DNA of 64,000 nucleotides from CAVSUZ01 sp963791885 (GTDB taxonomy: Bacteria > Pseudomonadota > Alphaproteobacteria > Acetobacterales > Acetobacteraceae), in assembly GCA_963791885.1 (NCBI GenBank), contig CAWBUL010000005.1, forward strand, positions 1,178,001-1,242,000, given 5' to 3'. Under the pieces are notes generated by a model. That model saw only the letters and a list, made by a program, of their open reading frames with translations, was not told where the DNA came from and searched no databases. Both the position numbers and the translations under genes were made by a program. Below are positions 53,546-61,814 of this stretch, one piece after another; within the stretch, counting starts at the first letter, position 1; the number at the start of each line of letters is the position of its first letter.

Positions 53546-54699
53546 GCGAAACTGTCAGCACTGGGGCGAACCGGCCTAAGAAATCGGTGGCCCTGTCGGG
53601 CGTAGCGGCGGGCAACACCGCACTGTGCACGGTGGGTCGCACCGGCAACGACCTGCACTATCGCGGCTACGACATTCTGGACATCGCCGAGGCGGCCGAG
53701 TTCGAGGAGATCGCGCATCTCTTGGTGCACGGGACCCTGCCCAACAAGGCGGAGCTGCGCGTCTACAAGGAAAAGCTCCGGCCGCTGCGTGGCTTGCCGG
53801 TCGCCGTGAAAGACGCGCTGGAGGCTCTGCCCGCGGCATCGCATCCGATGGACGTCATGCGCACCGGTGTTTCCGCGCTCGGCTGCGTGCTGCCGGAGAA
53901 GGACGATCACAATACACCTGGAGCGAAGGACATCATCGACCGGCTGATGGCCTCCTTGGGGTCGATGCTGTTCTACTGGTACCACTTTGCCTTTAACGGC
54001 CGCGCGATCGACGTCGAGACCGACGACGACACGATCGGCGGCCACTTCCTGCACCTGCTCCATGGGCGTTCGCCGTCCGAAAGCTGGGTGCGGGCGATGC
54101 ACACCTCCTTGATCCTGTATGCCGAGCATGAGTTCAACGCCTCCACCTTCGCCTGCCGGGTGGTGGCGGGAACGGGGTCCGACATGTACTCGGCGATCAC
54201 TGCGGGGATTGGCGCGCTGCGCGGGCCGAAGCACGGCGGCGCCAACGAAGTCGCGTTCGAGATTCAGAAACGCTACGGAAGCCCGGACGAAGCCGACAAG
54301 GACATCCGCCAACGGGTGGCGAACCGCGAGGTCGTCATCGGCTTCGGGCATCCGGTCTATACGGTCTCGGATCCGCGCAACAAGGTGATCAAGGAGGTGG
54401 CGCGGCGGCTTTCGCAGGAAGCCGGGTCGATGAAGATGTGGCAGATCGCCGATCGGATCGAGGCGGTGATGGCCGATACCAAAGGTATGTTCGCTAACCT
54501 CGATTGGTTCAGTGCGGTCAGCTACCACATGCTCGGTGTGCCGACGGCGATGTTCACGCCGATCTTCGTCATCGCCCGGACCTCCGGCTGGGGCGCGCAC
54601 GTCATCGAACAGCGAGAGGATGGAAAGATCATCCGGCCGACCGCCAATTATGTGGGGCCGGAGAACCTCCGCTTCGTACCTCTCGACCAGCGCGGATGA
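53542..54699 (+). CDS. prpC: 2-methylcitrate synthase
   Basis: Citrate-synthase-fold enzyme of 385 residues that joins propionyl-CoA and oxaloacetate. Catalytic histidines lie in ILYAEHEFNAST and GPKHGGANE, and the aspartate in MFANLDWFSAVSYH. The short length and the pairing with prpD favour methylcitrate over citrate synthase. It starts as ATGA overlapping prpD and is followed by two strong hairpins. Confidence 0.88.
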   Translation: MSETVSTGANRPKKSVALSGVAAGNTALCTVGRTGNDLHYRGYDILDIAEAAEFEEIAHLLVHGTLPNKAELRVYKEKLRPLRGLPVAVKDALEALPAASHPMDVMRTGVSALGCVLPEKDDHNTPGAKDIIDRLMASLGSMLFYWYHFAFNGRAIDVETDDDTIGGHFLHLLHGRSPSESWVRAMHTSLILYAEHEFNASTFACRVVAGTGSDMYSAITAGIGALRGPKHGGANEVAFEIQKRYGSPDEADKDIRQRVANREVVIGFGHPVYTVSDPRNKVIKEVARRLSQEAGSMKMWQIADRIEAVMADTKGMFANLDWFSAVSYHMLGVPTAMFTPIFVIARTSGWGAHVIEQREDGKIIRPTANYVGPENLRFVPLDQRG

Positions 54700-54706
54700 G
54701 ATCATG

Positions 54707-54735
54707 CACACCGGACTGCGACGCGGTCCGGTGTG
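54707..54735 (+). terminator. Hairpin after prpC
   Basis: CACACCGGAC (54707-54716) and GTCCGGTGTG (54726-54735) form a perfect 10-bp stem with a 9-nt loop, beginning 7 bp after the prpC stop. Only AATTT follows, so it may act as a weak intrinsic or Rho-assisted terminator. Confidence 0.6.
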
Positions 54736-54744
54736 AATTTCCGG

Positions 54745-54766
54745 TGCAATGCGTGTCCGCATTGCA
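54745..54766. terminator. Second hairpin after prpC
   Basis: TGCAATGCG (54745-54753) and CGCATTGCA (54758-54766) form a 9-bp stem with a TGTC loop, followed by a run of six A at 54773-54778. It could serve as a terminator for transcription from the right or as an operator-like palindrome. Confidence 0.45.
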
Positions 54767-55070
54767 TGCGCACAAAAAATTTCCTTCGACGCAACCCAAA
54801 ACCGTTGCTTTTTGTTGACATGGATACGGCACACGCGGAATAGCGGAGTCGTCATGCATGCGTGCAATTCGCGCTGTGCTTCGCGTCTATCGGCGCCGGC
54901 ATGCAAACGGAGACGGTCCATTGATCGCTGACTTCGTTTGGCACGACCGGATCGACTGTCCGCCGCAGGATATGCAGCGGCTTCGAGGTTCGGTGTGCCA
55001 AGTGGGTGGTCATGGAAGCGAGCGGCGCTGCCGGCTCGCACGAGCAACCACTGCATAGGGAGTCCCTCAG
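54767..55070. promoter_or_regulatory. Upstream region of the histone-like gene
   Basis: About 300 bp without a convincing gene. TTGACA at 54815-54820 is a perfect -35 box, with a weak AATAGC-like -10 about 17-18 bp on, so a long 5' leader would precede the histone-like gene. The rest shows nothing I can name. Confidence 0.4.
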
Positions 55071-55523
55071 GTGAGCACCGAGGACAGCAGCACCGAAAAG
55101 ACCAGCGCCCAGCCGATGGCGATGCGCGCGGGTACACGTAAGACTGCCCGCAAGACCACGGGCCGTAAGACAGCCGCAAAGAAGACTGCCGGCCGCAAGA
55201 CAGTCGCGAAGAAGAAAGCCGCCGGACGCAAGACCGTCGGCCGCAAGACAGTCGCGAAGAAGAAAGCCGCCGGACGCAAGACCGCCGGACGCAAAACCGC
55301 CGGACGCAAGGCCGTCGGACGCAAGACGGCTGCGAAGAAGAAGGCCGCCGGGCGCAAAACCGCTGGACGCAAGGCCGCGACCCGTAAGACGGGCGCGCGC
55401 AAGACCACGGCAAAGCGCGCCACGCGCAAGACCTCGACGCGGCGGCCGCGCAAGAGCGCCTCGCCGATGCCCGAGTTTGAGCATGAAGGCGGCGATAGCA
55501 ACACCAGCGAACAGGCAATGTAA
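55071..55523 (+). CDS. Lys/Arg/Ala-rich histone H1-like protein
   Basis: Basic protein of 150 residues from GTG 55071. After an acidic-neutral start, residues 20-130 are almost entirely repeats of AAGRKT, AGRKTVGRKT and VAKKKAAG, as in bacterial histone H1-like (Hc1/AlgP-type) nucleoid proteins. A short acidic tail (EFEHEGGDSNTSEQ) closes it. It would bind DNA non-specifically and compact or regulate it. The DNA is correspondingly repetitive and prone to length change. A terminator hairpin follows. Confidence 0.85.
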   Translation: MSTEDSSTEKTSAQPMAMRAGTRKTARKTTGRKTAAKKTAGRKTVAKKKAAGRKTVGRKTVAKKKAAGRKTAGRKTAGRKAVGRKTAAKKKAAGRKTAGRKAATRKTGARKTTAKRATRKTSTRRPRKSASPMPEFEHEGGDSNTSEQAM

Positions 55524-55549
55524 CCCCCAGCCTGAACGATTGGTGAATA

Positions 55550-55577
55550 CGGGCAGGGGCAAATGAAACCCTGCCCG
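55550..55577 (+). terminator. Hairpin after the histone-like gene
   Basis: CGGGCAGGG (55550-55558) and CCCTGCCCG (55569-55577) form a 9-bp stem with a 10-nt loop. A second, looser stem ending CGGAGTTTTG lies at about 55589-55630, so both this gene and the convergent kinase gene may be terminated here. Confidence 0.6.
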
Positions 55578-55633
55578 AAGCGTCCTGAGCTCCGTCGCTC
55601 CCGATCAAGCCCGGGGGCGGCGGAGTTTTGTGT

Positions 55634-56920
55634 TTAGGTAGACGTCGTCTCGAACGCCTTGGTCAGGAAGTCGCGGGCACCGAAATTGCCTGACTTGAGT
55701 GCCAGCAACATTGGTGCCCTCGTCCCCTCCGCATAGGTCCAGGGCACGCCGGGATCGATCTCCGCACCGATGCGAAGACTGGCGACACCCAGGCGCGCGA
55801 CGACCGCGCCCGCTGTCTCGCCGCCCGCCACAACCATCCGGCGCACGCCAGCGGCGTACAATCCTTCCGCGATGCAAGCCATCGCATGTTCCACCAGCGC
55901 GCCCGCCGCATCGCGTCCGAGCCTTTCCTGCAGCGCTGCAACCTGATTGGCCGGCGCCGAGGCGGCGATGACAAGGGGAGTAGTGCCGAGCTTATCCTTC
56001 GTCCATGCGAGCGCTTGTGCTGCGAGCGCCTTTGCGTCGGGTGTGGCGAGCGGATCGAGGCGCAACACGGGGATCCGTTCGGCGGCTGCGTCGAGTTGCG
56101 CCAATGTCGCGCGAGAGCAGGAGCCGGCGATAGCGGCCGCGGGGCCGGAGACGGAGGGCAGGGCGGCTGAATCGGCGCGCTGCGGCAAGAAGCCGGCAGC
56201 GCGGAAATTGGCGGGCAATCCCATCGCAACGCCGGAGCCGCCGGTGATAAGCGCATGGGAAGCGGCTGCGGCGCCGATGGCGACGAGGTGTGAGTCCTCG
56301 ATGGCGTCGACAATGGCGTAGCGGTGGCCTTGCGTGCGGAGTGCGTCCATGGCTTTGCGGATTGCCTCGGCGCCCTGGGACACCGTTGCGTAGGGAACCA
56401 GCCCGACCGTGCCGGTGGTCTGACGTGTTAGCACGCGGACCAGAGACGGATCGGTCATCGGGGTAAGCGGATGATGCTCCATGCCGCATTCGTTCAGCAG
56501 CGCGGTGCCGACGAACAAATGGCCCTGATAGACGCTGCGTGCGTTGGCCGGGAAAGCGGGGCAGGCAAGGGCAAAGTCTGCGTCGAGCGCCTGGAGCAGC
56601 GCGTCGGCAACCGGACCGATATTGCCCTGATCGGTGCTGTCGAAGGTGGAGCAGTATTTAAAAAAGGTCTGGCGCGCGCCTGATTTGCGGAGCCAAGCGA
56701 GGGATTCGAGGCTCTCGGCCACGGCTTGCGCGACCGGCGCGGTGCGTGATTTGAGCGCGACGATCACGGCATCAGCGTCTGGCGCCGGCTGATCGGCGCG
56801 CGGTACGCCAATCAGTTGAACGGTTCGCATGCCGTTCCGCACCAGCATGGAGGCGAGGTCGGTGGCACCGGTGAAATCGTCTGCGATCGCGCCGAGAAGC
56901 ATGGGCGGTTTCCTGTTCAA
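55634..56920 (-). CDS. Four-carbon acid sugar kinase (OtnK/DUF1537 family)
   Basis: ATP-dependent kinase of 428 residues. The N-terminal domain has AIADDFTGATDLASMLVRNG, and the C-terminal nucleotide-binding domain has GGETAGAVVARLG and ALKSGNFGARDF. The family phosphorylates 3-oxo-tetronate or related sugar acids during catabolism of C4 acids such as erythronate or threonate. Its ATG overlaps the stop of a glycosyltransferase gene, an unusual partner. rpiB nearby may handle a later sugar-phosphate isomerisation. Confidence 0.85.
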   Translation of the reverse strand: MNRKPPMLLGAIADDFTGATDLASMLVRNGMRTVQLIGVPRADQPAPDADAVIVALKSRTAPVAQAVAESLESLAWLRKSGARQTFFKYCSTFDSTDQGNIGPVADALLQALDADFALACPAFPANARSVYQGHLFVGTALLNECGMEHHPLTPMTDPSLVRVLTRQTTGTVGLVPYATVSQGAEAIRKAMDALRTQGHRYAIVDAIEDSHLVAIGAAAASHALITGGSGVAMGLPANFRAAGFLPQRADSAALPSVSGPAAAIAGSCSRATLAQLDAAAERIPVLRLDPLATPDAKALAAQALAWTKDKLGTTPLVIAASAPANQVAALQERLGRDAAGALVEHAMACIAEGLYAAGVRRMVVAGGETAGAVVARLGVASLRIGAEIDPGVPWTYAEGTRAPMLLALKSGNFGARDFLTKAFETTST

Positions 56921-57951
56921 AGAGTGACGGCGGCGGCGAAGGCTTGGTTCTGACGCGGCCAGGACGGCAACGCCTGTCCGGCGCGGAAGGCAGCGTCTGA
57001 CATGACAGCGCGCAGATCAGTGTCGAAGATCATCCGGCGCAGCGCTTTGGAGAACTGCTCGACGTCGCCGGGTTGGCAGACGACGCCGGCCTCCATCGGC
57101 ACGAGACCGGACGCGGGCCCTTCACTGGTGATGGCGACGGGAATGCCGCGCTTCAGCGCCTGCGCGACGGCGACGGGATAGCCTTCCCAGTGCGAGGCGA
57201 GCGCGAAGATGTCGGTGCCGGCCCATAGCTTATCGCCGGATGCGCTATCGACCTCATCGGCGATCGTGACGCGCGAGATGGTGTCGGTGGTCCGCAGCAG
57301 CGTCCGAATGGCGTCGGCAAAGGCAGGATCGCGCGTCGTGTTGCCGACGATGGTCAGGGTCCAGTTCAGATCAAACAGGCGAGCGAGGGCGCGGATCAGC
57401 ACATCGTGCCCTTTGCGCGGAATGAGCGCGCCGATGGAGAGGATGGTGCAGCCCGTTGCTGACCCGGTGGCGCGCGGTGCGTCTTCGATGCCGGGCGGGA
57501 CGACACGCAGGCGCGTGCGATCCACGCCGAACTCGGTGGCGAGACGCTCTGCGGTTGCGTCGCTGGTCGCCACCACGCGGGCAAGGCGGGGAAAGAGTCG
57601 AAGCTCCGTGTTGCGGAGCGCGGCGCGTTCACTCTCGCCGAGATCGGCGCCGAGCGCCGTGGGATGATGGATGAGCGCGACGCTTGGGCGAGCCGCGAGT
57701 GAGTCGCCCTGTCCGGCGAAGGCGGGAAGGGCCAGTCCATCAATGATTGGCAGACGGTCGGCAGTGAGTGAGGCGAGGGCGCCGCGTGCCGCACTGCGCG
57801 CGGCCTCATTGGTGACAGGATAGCTGCCGGGAAGTTCGATGACTTCCAAATCGTGCCCGGCAGCGCGCAGTCCGTACACGACGTTGCGCACATAAGTCAT
57901 CGGTCCGGAGGCGGTGTCGAGCGGCACGGCCAGGAGCAGGGCGAGCTTCAT
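56917..57951 (-). CDS. GT4 glycosyltransferase
   Basis: GT-B glycosyltransferase of 344 residues from ATG 57951 (MKLALLLAVPLDTASGPMTY). A much longer open frame upstream is the shadow of htpG. Signature parts: SVALIHHPTALGADLG, LRVVPPGIEDAPR, LSIGALIPRKGHDVLIRAL, and a C-terminal LASHWEGYPVAVAQALKRGIPV with the EX7E-type motif. The donor is unknown. It overlaps the following kinase start by 4 bp and is read divergently from htpG. Confidence 0.85.
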   Translation of the reverse strand: MKLALLLAVPLDTASGPMTYVRNVVYGLRAAGHDLEVIELPGSYPVTNEAARSAARGALASLTADRLPIIDGLALPAFAGQGDSLAARPSVALIHHPTALGADLGESERAALRNTELRLFPRLARVVATSDATAERLATEFGVDRTRLRVVPPGIEDAPRATGSATGCTILSIGALIPRKGHDVLIRALARLFDLNWTLTIVGNTTRDPAFADAIRTLLRTTDTISRVTIADEVDSASGDKLWAGTDIFALASHWEGYPVAVAQALKRGIPVAITSEGPASGLVPMEAGVVCQPGDVEQFSKALRRMIFDTDLRAVMSDAAFRAGQALPSWPRQNQAFAAAVTL

Positions 57952-58074
57952 GGGTCGGGAGAGTGCACCGGGGAAGGCAAGGTGGCCACTGGCATGACTA
58001 CTCATGACTCCTGGGGAGGTGTTGAAACTTCCGGTGGTGTTCCGCATATCGCCCGCCGCGACAGGAGGAAAACG

Positions 58075-59910
58075 ATGGACCAGGATACGGCGCGGGCGGA
58101 GACCCACAATTTCGGTGCTGAGGTGGGGCGGCTGCTCGACCTGGTGGTGCATTCGCTTTACTCGGAGCGCGAGATCTTCCTGCGCGAGCTGGTGGCGAAC
58201 GCGGCGGATGCGATGGACCGCCGGCGCTTTGAAGCGTTGACGGATCAGGCGCTGGCGCCGCCCGCCGACGCGGCGATCCGCATCGTGCCCGACAAGCCCG
58301 CTCGTACGATCCGCATCAGCGATGACGGGATCGGCATGTCGCGACAGGAACTGATCGACAATCTGGGTACCATCGCACGGTCCGGCACGCGCGCCTTCGG
58401 CGAGGCGTTGGCGGAGGCGAAACCGGAGGATCGTCCGAGCCTGATCGGCCAATTCGGTGTGGGTTTCTATTCCGCGTTCATGGTCGCCGAACGCGTTGAG
58501 GTGACGTCGCGCAAGGCGGGATCGGAGGAAGCGTTGACCTGGGCGAGCGACGGCGGCGGAGCCTTTACTCTGGCTCCGACTGAGCGTGCGCAGGCCGGCA
58601 CGGATGTGGTGCTGCATGTGAGGGGGGACGCCGAGGAGTTCCTCGATCCGACGCGGCTGGAAGCGATCGTGCGCAAATGGGCGGACCACATCACCGTGCC
58701 GATCACCATCACGCGCGACGGCAAAGACGAGAAGGCGAACGAGGGCACGGCGCTGTGGCGCAAGCCGCGGGCCGACGTGACGGAGCAATCGTACAAGGAG
58801 TTCTACCGGCACCTGGGCCATATCTTCGACGACCCGTGGGCCACCCTCCACTGGCGTGCCGAAGGCATGCTGGAATACTACGCCCTGCTCTTTATCCCCG
58901 GGATGCGGCCGTTCGACTTCCTGGAGAACGACCGGGACTCGCATGTGCGGCTGCACGTGCGGCGGATGTTCATCACCGACAAGGGCGAACTGCTGCCGAA
59001 CTGGCTGCGCTTCGTGCAGGGCGTGGTGGATACCGAGGATCTGCCGCTGAACGTGTCGCGGGAGATGCTGCAGACTACGCCGGTGCTGGCGCGCATCCGC
59101 AAGGCACTGATCGGGCGGGTGATGTCGGAGCTGAAGACGCGCGCCAAGGATGAGGCGGACTACGGGAAGTTCTGGGAGAATTTCGGCGTGGTGCTGAAAG
59201 AAGGCGTGTGGGACGACGCCGAGCACCGCGGCGAAATCGCGCCGCTGCTGCGGTTCCGGCACCTGACCGAAGACGGTTGGACGTCTTTGTCTGATTACAT
59301 CAACCGGATGCAGGCGGGGCAGGAGACGATTTATTACCTGGCAGGCGACGAAATCGACGCGCTGCGGGCGTCGCCTCAATTGGAGGGGTTCCGGGCGAAG
59401 GGGCTCGATGTGCTGCTGCTGACCGACAGCATCGATGCGTTCTGGCCTGACCGGCTGGGCAGCTTCGAGGGAAAGCGGCTGGCCAGCGTGACACAGTCCG
59501 CGACCGATCTGGATAAGGACGCGGACCAGCCGGACATTTCCGTGCTGACCAGCGCGATGAAAGCGGCGCTGGGGGATGCGGTGTCGGATGTGCGCGCGAC
59601 GGCACGGTTAACCGACAGCGCCGTGGTGCTGGCGGCAAGCGGGAAGGGGCCGGACCTGCAGATGCAGCGGCTGCTGCGGCGCTCGGGGCGTGCCGTGGGG
59701 CCGGGCGCACCGGTGCTGGAGGTGAATCCTCATCACAAGCTGATCGCGGCCTTGGCTGCCAAAGCGGAGGACAAGGACGTGGTGGCGGAGGCGTCAGCGA
59801 CCTTGTTGGATCTGGCACGCGTGCAGGAGGGGGATTTGCCGCGCGATGCGTCCGGCTTTGCGCGGCGGATCACGGCGCTGATGGCAGCGGGGCTGGAGTC
59901 GGCGGGGTAG
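58075..59910 (+). CDS. htpG: Chaperone protein HtpG (Hsp90)
   Basis: Cytosolic Hsp90 of 611 residues. ATG 58075 is preceded by AGGAGG at 58062-58067, so the longer upstream frame is rejected. The GHKL ATP site shows LVVHSLYSEREIFLRELVANA, ISDDGIGMSRQELIDNLGTIA and GQFGVGFYSAFMVA. The middle domain has DLPLNVSREMLQ, and the C-terminal dimerisation region ends the protein. Typical length and no damage. It buffers folding under stress. Confidence 0.96.
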   Translation: MDQDTARAETHNFGAEVGRLLDLVVHSLYSEREIFLRELVANAADAMDRRRFEALTDQALAPPADAAIRIVPDKPARTIRISDDGIGMSRQELIDNLGTIARSGTRAFGEALAEAKPEDRPSLIGQFGVGFYSAFMVAERVEVTSRKAGSEEALTWASDGGGAFTLAPTERAQAGTDVVLHVRGDAEEFLDPTRLEAIVRKWADHITVPITITRDGKDEKANEGTALWRKPRADVTEQSYKEFYRHLGHIFDDPWATLHWRAEGMLEYYALLFIPGMRPFDFLENDRDSHVRLHVRRMFITDKGELLPNWLRFVQGVVDTEDLPLNVSREMLQTTPVLARIRKALIGRVMSELKTRAKDEADYGKFWENFGVVLKEGVWDDAEHRGEIAPLLRFRHLTEDGWTSLSDYINRMQAGQETIYYLAGDEIDALRASPQLEGFRAKGLDVLLLTDSIDAFWPDRLGSFEGKRLASVTQSATDLDKDADQPDISVLTSAMKAALGDAVSDVRATARLTDSAVVLAASGKGPDLQMQRLLRRSGRAVGPGAPVLEVNPHHKLIAALAAKAEDKDVVAEASATLLDLARVQEGDLPRDASGFARRITALMAAGLESAG

Positions 59911-59984
59911 GAGCGCGTTTGTGCGCTCCTGAAATCGGAGATGATTTCAGGAGGGTGCGATCTTCCCGATCGAGCGTGGGTCGT

Positions 59985-60641
59985 TCAGGGCGGCCCGGTG
60001 GAAGCCGAGGCGGCGGAGAACGGGCGCAGGTCCCATTGCGGCAGCTTTGGCCAGATCAGCCGGACGTTTGGCGGGAAGAGGTTGCCGAACGTGCAGCGCT
60101 TCATGATGTCGTTGAAGAAGGCGAGAAAGCCGCTGGTGTGGAGCGTTGACGTGACCTCCCACCACAGCGGTCGGAGGGCAGGACGCCGAGATTGCTGCAA
60201 ATCTCGAGCAGGACGGCGTGGAGCGGGCGGCGGCGGAGTTGCTGGGCGATGTCTTCGGCCGTTGGCAGTGCTGTAGAATCCGGATCCTTCTGCTGGGGGG
60301 CTTTGGGGCGCGGGCTGCGCGGTGTCGGCGAGGGAATGCGCACGGGCTCCGGACGATTGGCGGAGGGCGAGCCTGGTTTCCAGCGCAACGGCGAGCCTGA
60401 GGCCGTGTGTGATGCGTTCCAGGATCAGGGCGATGTTGAGCGGTCCGAAGCGGACCGCTGCGTATCGGATGGTTTGGGGAGAGGGGTTGCGTTTCAGCTT
60501 GTCGGCGAGTTCCCGGCCGAAGGTGATGAGTGAACGGACGATGCCGAGCAGGCGGATGGTCCGGGTAAATAGAGCCGCGGCCCGAACCTGGTGAGGATCG
60601 GGGTGTTGGGTCGGCGCGGCGAGGGGTACCGAGGCGGTCAC
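59985..60641 (-). CDS. Hypothetical protein, possibly carrying two compensating frameshifts
   Basis: Minus-strand protein of about 218 residues. The start (RTIRLLGIVRSLITFGRELADKLKRN, GPLNIALILERITHGL) and end (LWWEVTSTLHTSGFLAFFND) read like conserved alphaproteobacterial sequence. The middle does not: in a shifted frame the same DNA reads TAEDIAQQLRRRPLHAVLLE and ICSNLGVLPSD, which fits better between the two ends. Two opposite indels about 150 bp apart would explain this. Function unknown; TM segments are absent. Confidence 0.5.
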   Translation of the reverse strand: MTASVPLAAPTQHPDPHQVRAAALFTRTIRLLGIVRSLITFGRELADKLKRNPSPQTIRYAAVRFGPLNIALILERITHGLRLAVALETRLALRQSSGARAHSLADTAQPAPQSPPAEGSGFYSTANGRRHRPATPPPPAPRRPARDLQQSRRPALRPLWWEVTSTLHTSGFLAFFNDIMKRCTFGNLFPPNVRLIWPKLPQWDLRPFSAASASTGPP

Positions 60642-60691
60642 GAACAGAAAGAGAACACAACCAGGGGTAGAATGTCAAGGAATTTGTTCCC

Positions 60692-61132
60692 ATGATAGTT
60701 GTGATTGGGTCCGATCATGCCGGCTGGCCGATGAAGTGCGGGCTGGCCGCGCATATCGAGGTGCTGGGACACACGGTAACGGATGTGGGTTCGTTCGATC
60801 CTCGGCCGGTGGATTTTCCGGATATCGCGCGTGCGTTGACGGCGAAGCTTCTGTCAGGCGAGGCGGATCGCGGGCTGATGGTATGCGGCACCGGCGTCGG
60901 CGCGTGTATCGCCGCGAACAAGGTGGCCGGCATCCGGGCGGCGGTGTGTCATGACGTGCACTCGGCGCATCAAGCGGTGGAGCATGACGATGTGAATGTC
61001 ATGTGCCTGGGCGCGCAGATCGTGGGCGCGTGGCTGGCGCGGGATCTGGTGGGGGCGTTTCTGGAGGCGCGGTTTTCGGGGGAGGAGGAGTTCAGGCGGC
61101 GGGTCGAGAAGTTGCGGGCAATGGAGGGGTAG
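60692..61132 (+). CDS. rpiB: Ribose-5-phosphate isomerase B family protein
   Basis: Sugar-phosphate isomerase of 146 residues. The phosphate and substrate site GSDHAGWPMK (D8, H9) and catalytic C65 in MVCGTGVGACIAANKV are present, with CHDVHSAH and NVMCLGAQIVG following. It interconverts ribose-5-phosphate and ribulose-5-phosphate or a related pair. Close relatives act on C4 sugar phosphates in pathways with OtnK-type kinases, so it may serve the kinase at 55.6 kb. Confidence 0.88.
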   Translation: MIVVIGSDHAGWPMKCGLAAHIEVLGHTVTDVGSFDPRPVDFPDIARALTAKLLSGEADRGLMVCGTGVGACIAANKVAGIRAAVCHDVHSAHQAVEHDDVNVMCLGAQIVGAWLARDLVGAFLEARFSGEEEFRRRVEKLRAMEG

Positions 61133-61157
61133 CGCCGGGCCGAATTATAGAAGGCTT

Positions 61158-61199
61158 ACGCAGATGGCAGGCAGATACACGCAGATGCACGCAGATCGG
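61158..61199. repeat. Left copy of inverted repeat around the GxxExxY gene
   Basis: Contains repeated CGCAGATxxxxxGCAGAT units (ACGCAGAT, GGCAGAT, ACGCAGAT, ACGCAGAT). The inverted counterpart is at 61579-61621. Confidence 0.7.
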
Positions 61200-61206
61200 C
61201 GAGCAG

Positions 61207-61591
61207 CTACAGGTTATTCACGATGCGCCTGATCTCCAGCCGTGGCCTGCCGAAGTTCAGCAGTAAGCAGAGTGGGAGCCCGGTGGCTTTGAGGTAGTTG
61301 ATACATTGGGCCCGATGTGAACTCGTCGAGTGTTTTCACGGCTTTCAATTCGATCAGCAATCTGCTTTCGACCAGTAGGTCAGCGAAGTACTGGCCTACG
61401 ACTATGCCGCCATAGCGGATCGCGATCCCGAGCCCTTGCACGACGGTGAGCCCGGAATTGCGCAACTCGTGTGCCAGCGCGTTCTCATAGACCTTCTCCA
61501 GAAATCCGGCACCAAGAACGTTCTGGACGGTGAACGCACAGCCGATCACGCGCTCGGAAAGGTCGTTCAGCGGGCCTCGATCTGCGTGCAT
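61207..61591 (-). pseudogene. GxxExxY protein, frameshifted
   Basis: Small protein of about 128 residues in the GxxExxY family (unknown role, PD-(D/E)XK-like fold suggested). It reads SERVIGCAFTVQNVLGAGFLE, VYENALAHELRNSGL, YFADLLVESRLLIELKAVKT. A 1-bp insertion near 61310, in GGGCCC after FTS, shifts the end; removing it restores AQCINYLKATGLPLCLLLNFG and a stop at 61207. It lies between inverted CGCAGAT-type repeats. Confidence 0.75.
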
Positions 61592-61621
61592 CGGCGTGCA
61601 TCTGCGTCTATCCGCGTAAAG
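61579..61621. repeat. Right copy of inverted repeat around the GxxExxY gene
   Basis: The complement reads ACGCGGATAGACGCAGAT and GCACGCCGATGCACGCAGAT, matching the motif of the left copy in inverted orientation. Confidence 0.7.
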
Positions 61622-61814
61622 ACTTTCTTTCAGCCGCCGCTCAAGATCGGGTTGTCGAATGTGGGCGCGGACGCACCCAGGTCCACACATGACCCCAGGC
61701 CGGCCCTGCGACGGGATTATCGAGCCGACGCATGCCGACCCCACCGATGCTTGACGTCGCCTATCCGGCCCGCCAAAGACCCGGACGCACTTCAATGAAA
61801 CTGAGGAACGTCCC

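Noticed and set aside
55071..55523. CRISPR-like short repeats
   Set aside because: The repeats are short codon repeats inside one coding frame, without regular unique spacers.
53452..55608. Minus-strand 718-codon frame
   Set aside because: Shadow of prpC and of the Lys/Arg-rich histone-like gene; the SSR/RRPSCV-like repeats are the reverse reading of the basic repeats.
57952..59379. Very long minus-strand open frame opposite htpG, extending the GT4 protein to 820 residues
   Set aside because: It is the antisense shadow of htpG. The GT4 homology starts at the ATG at 57951 and htpG has a clear ribosome binding site and full conservation.
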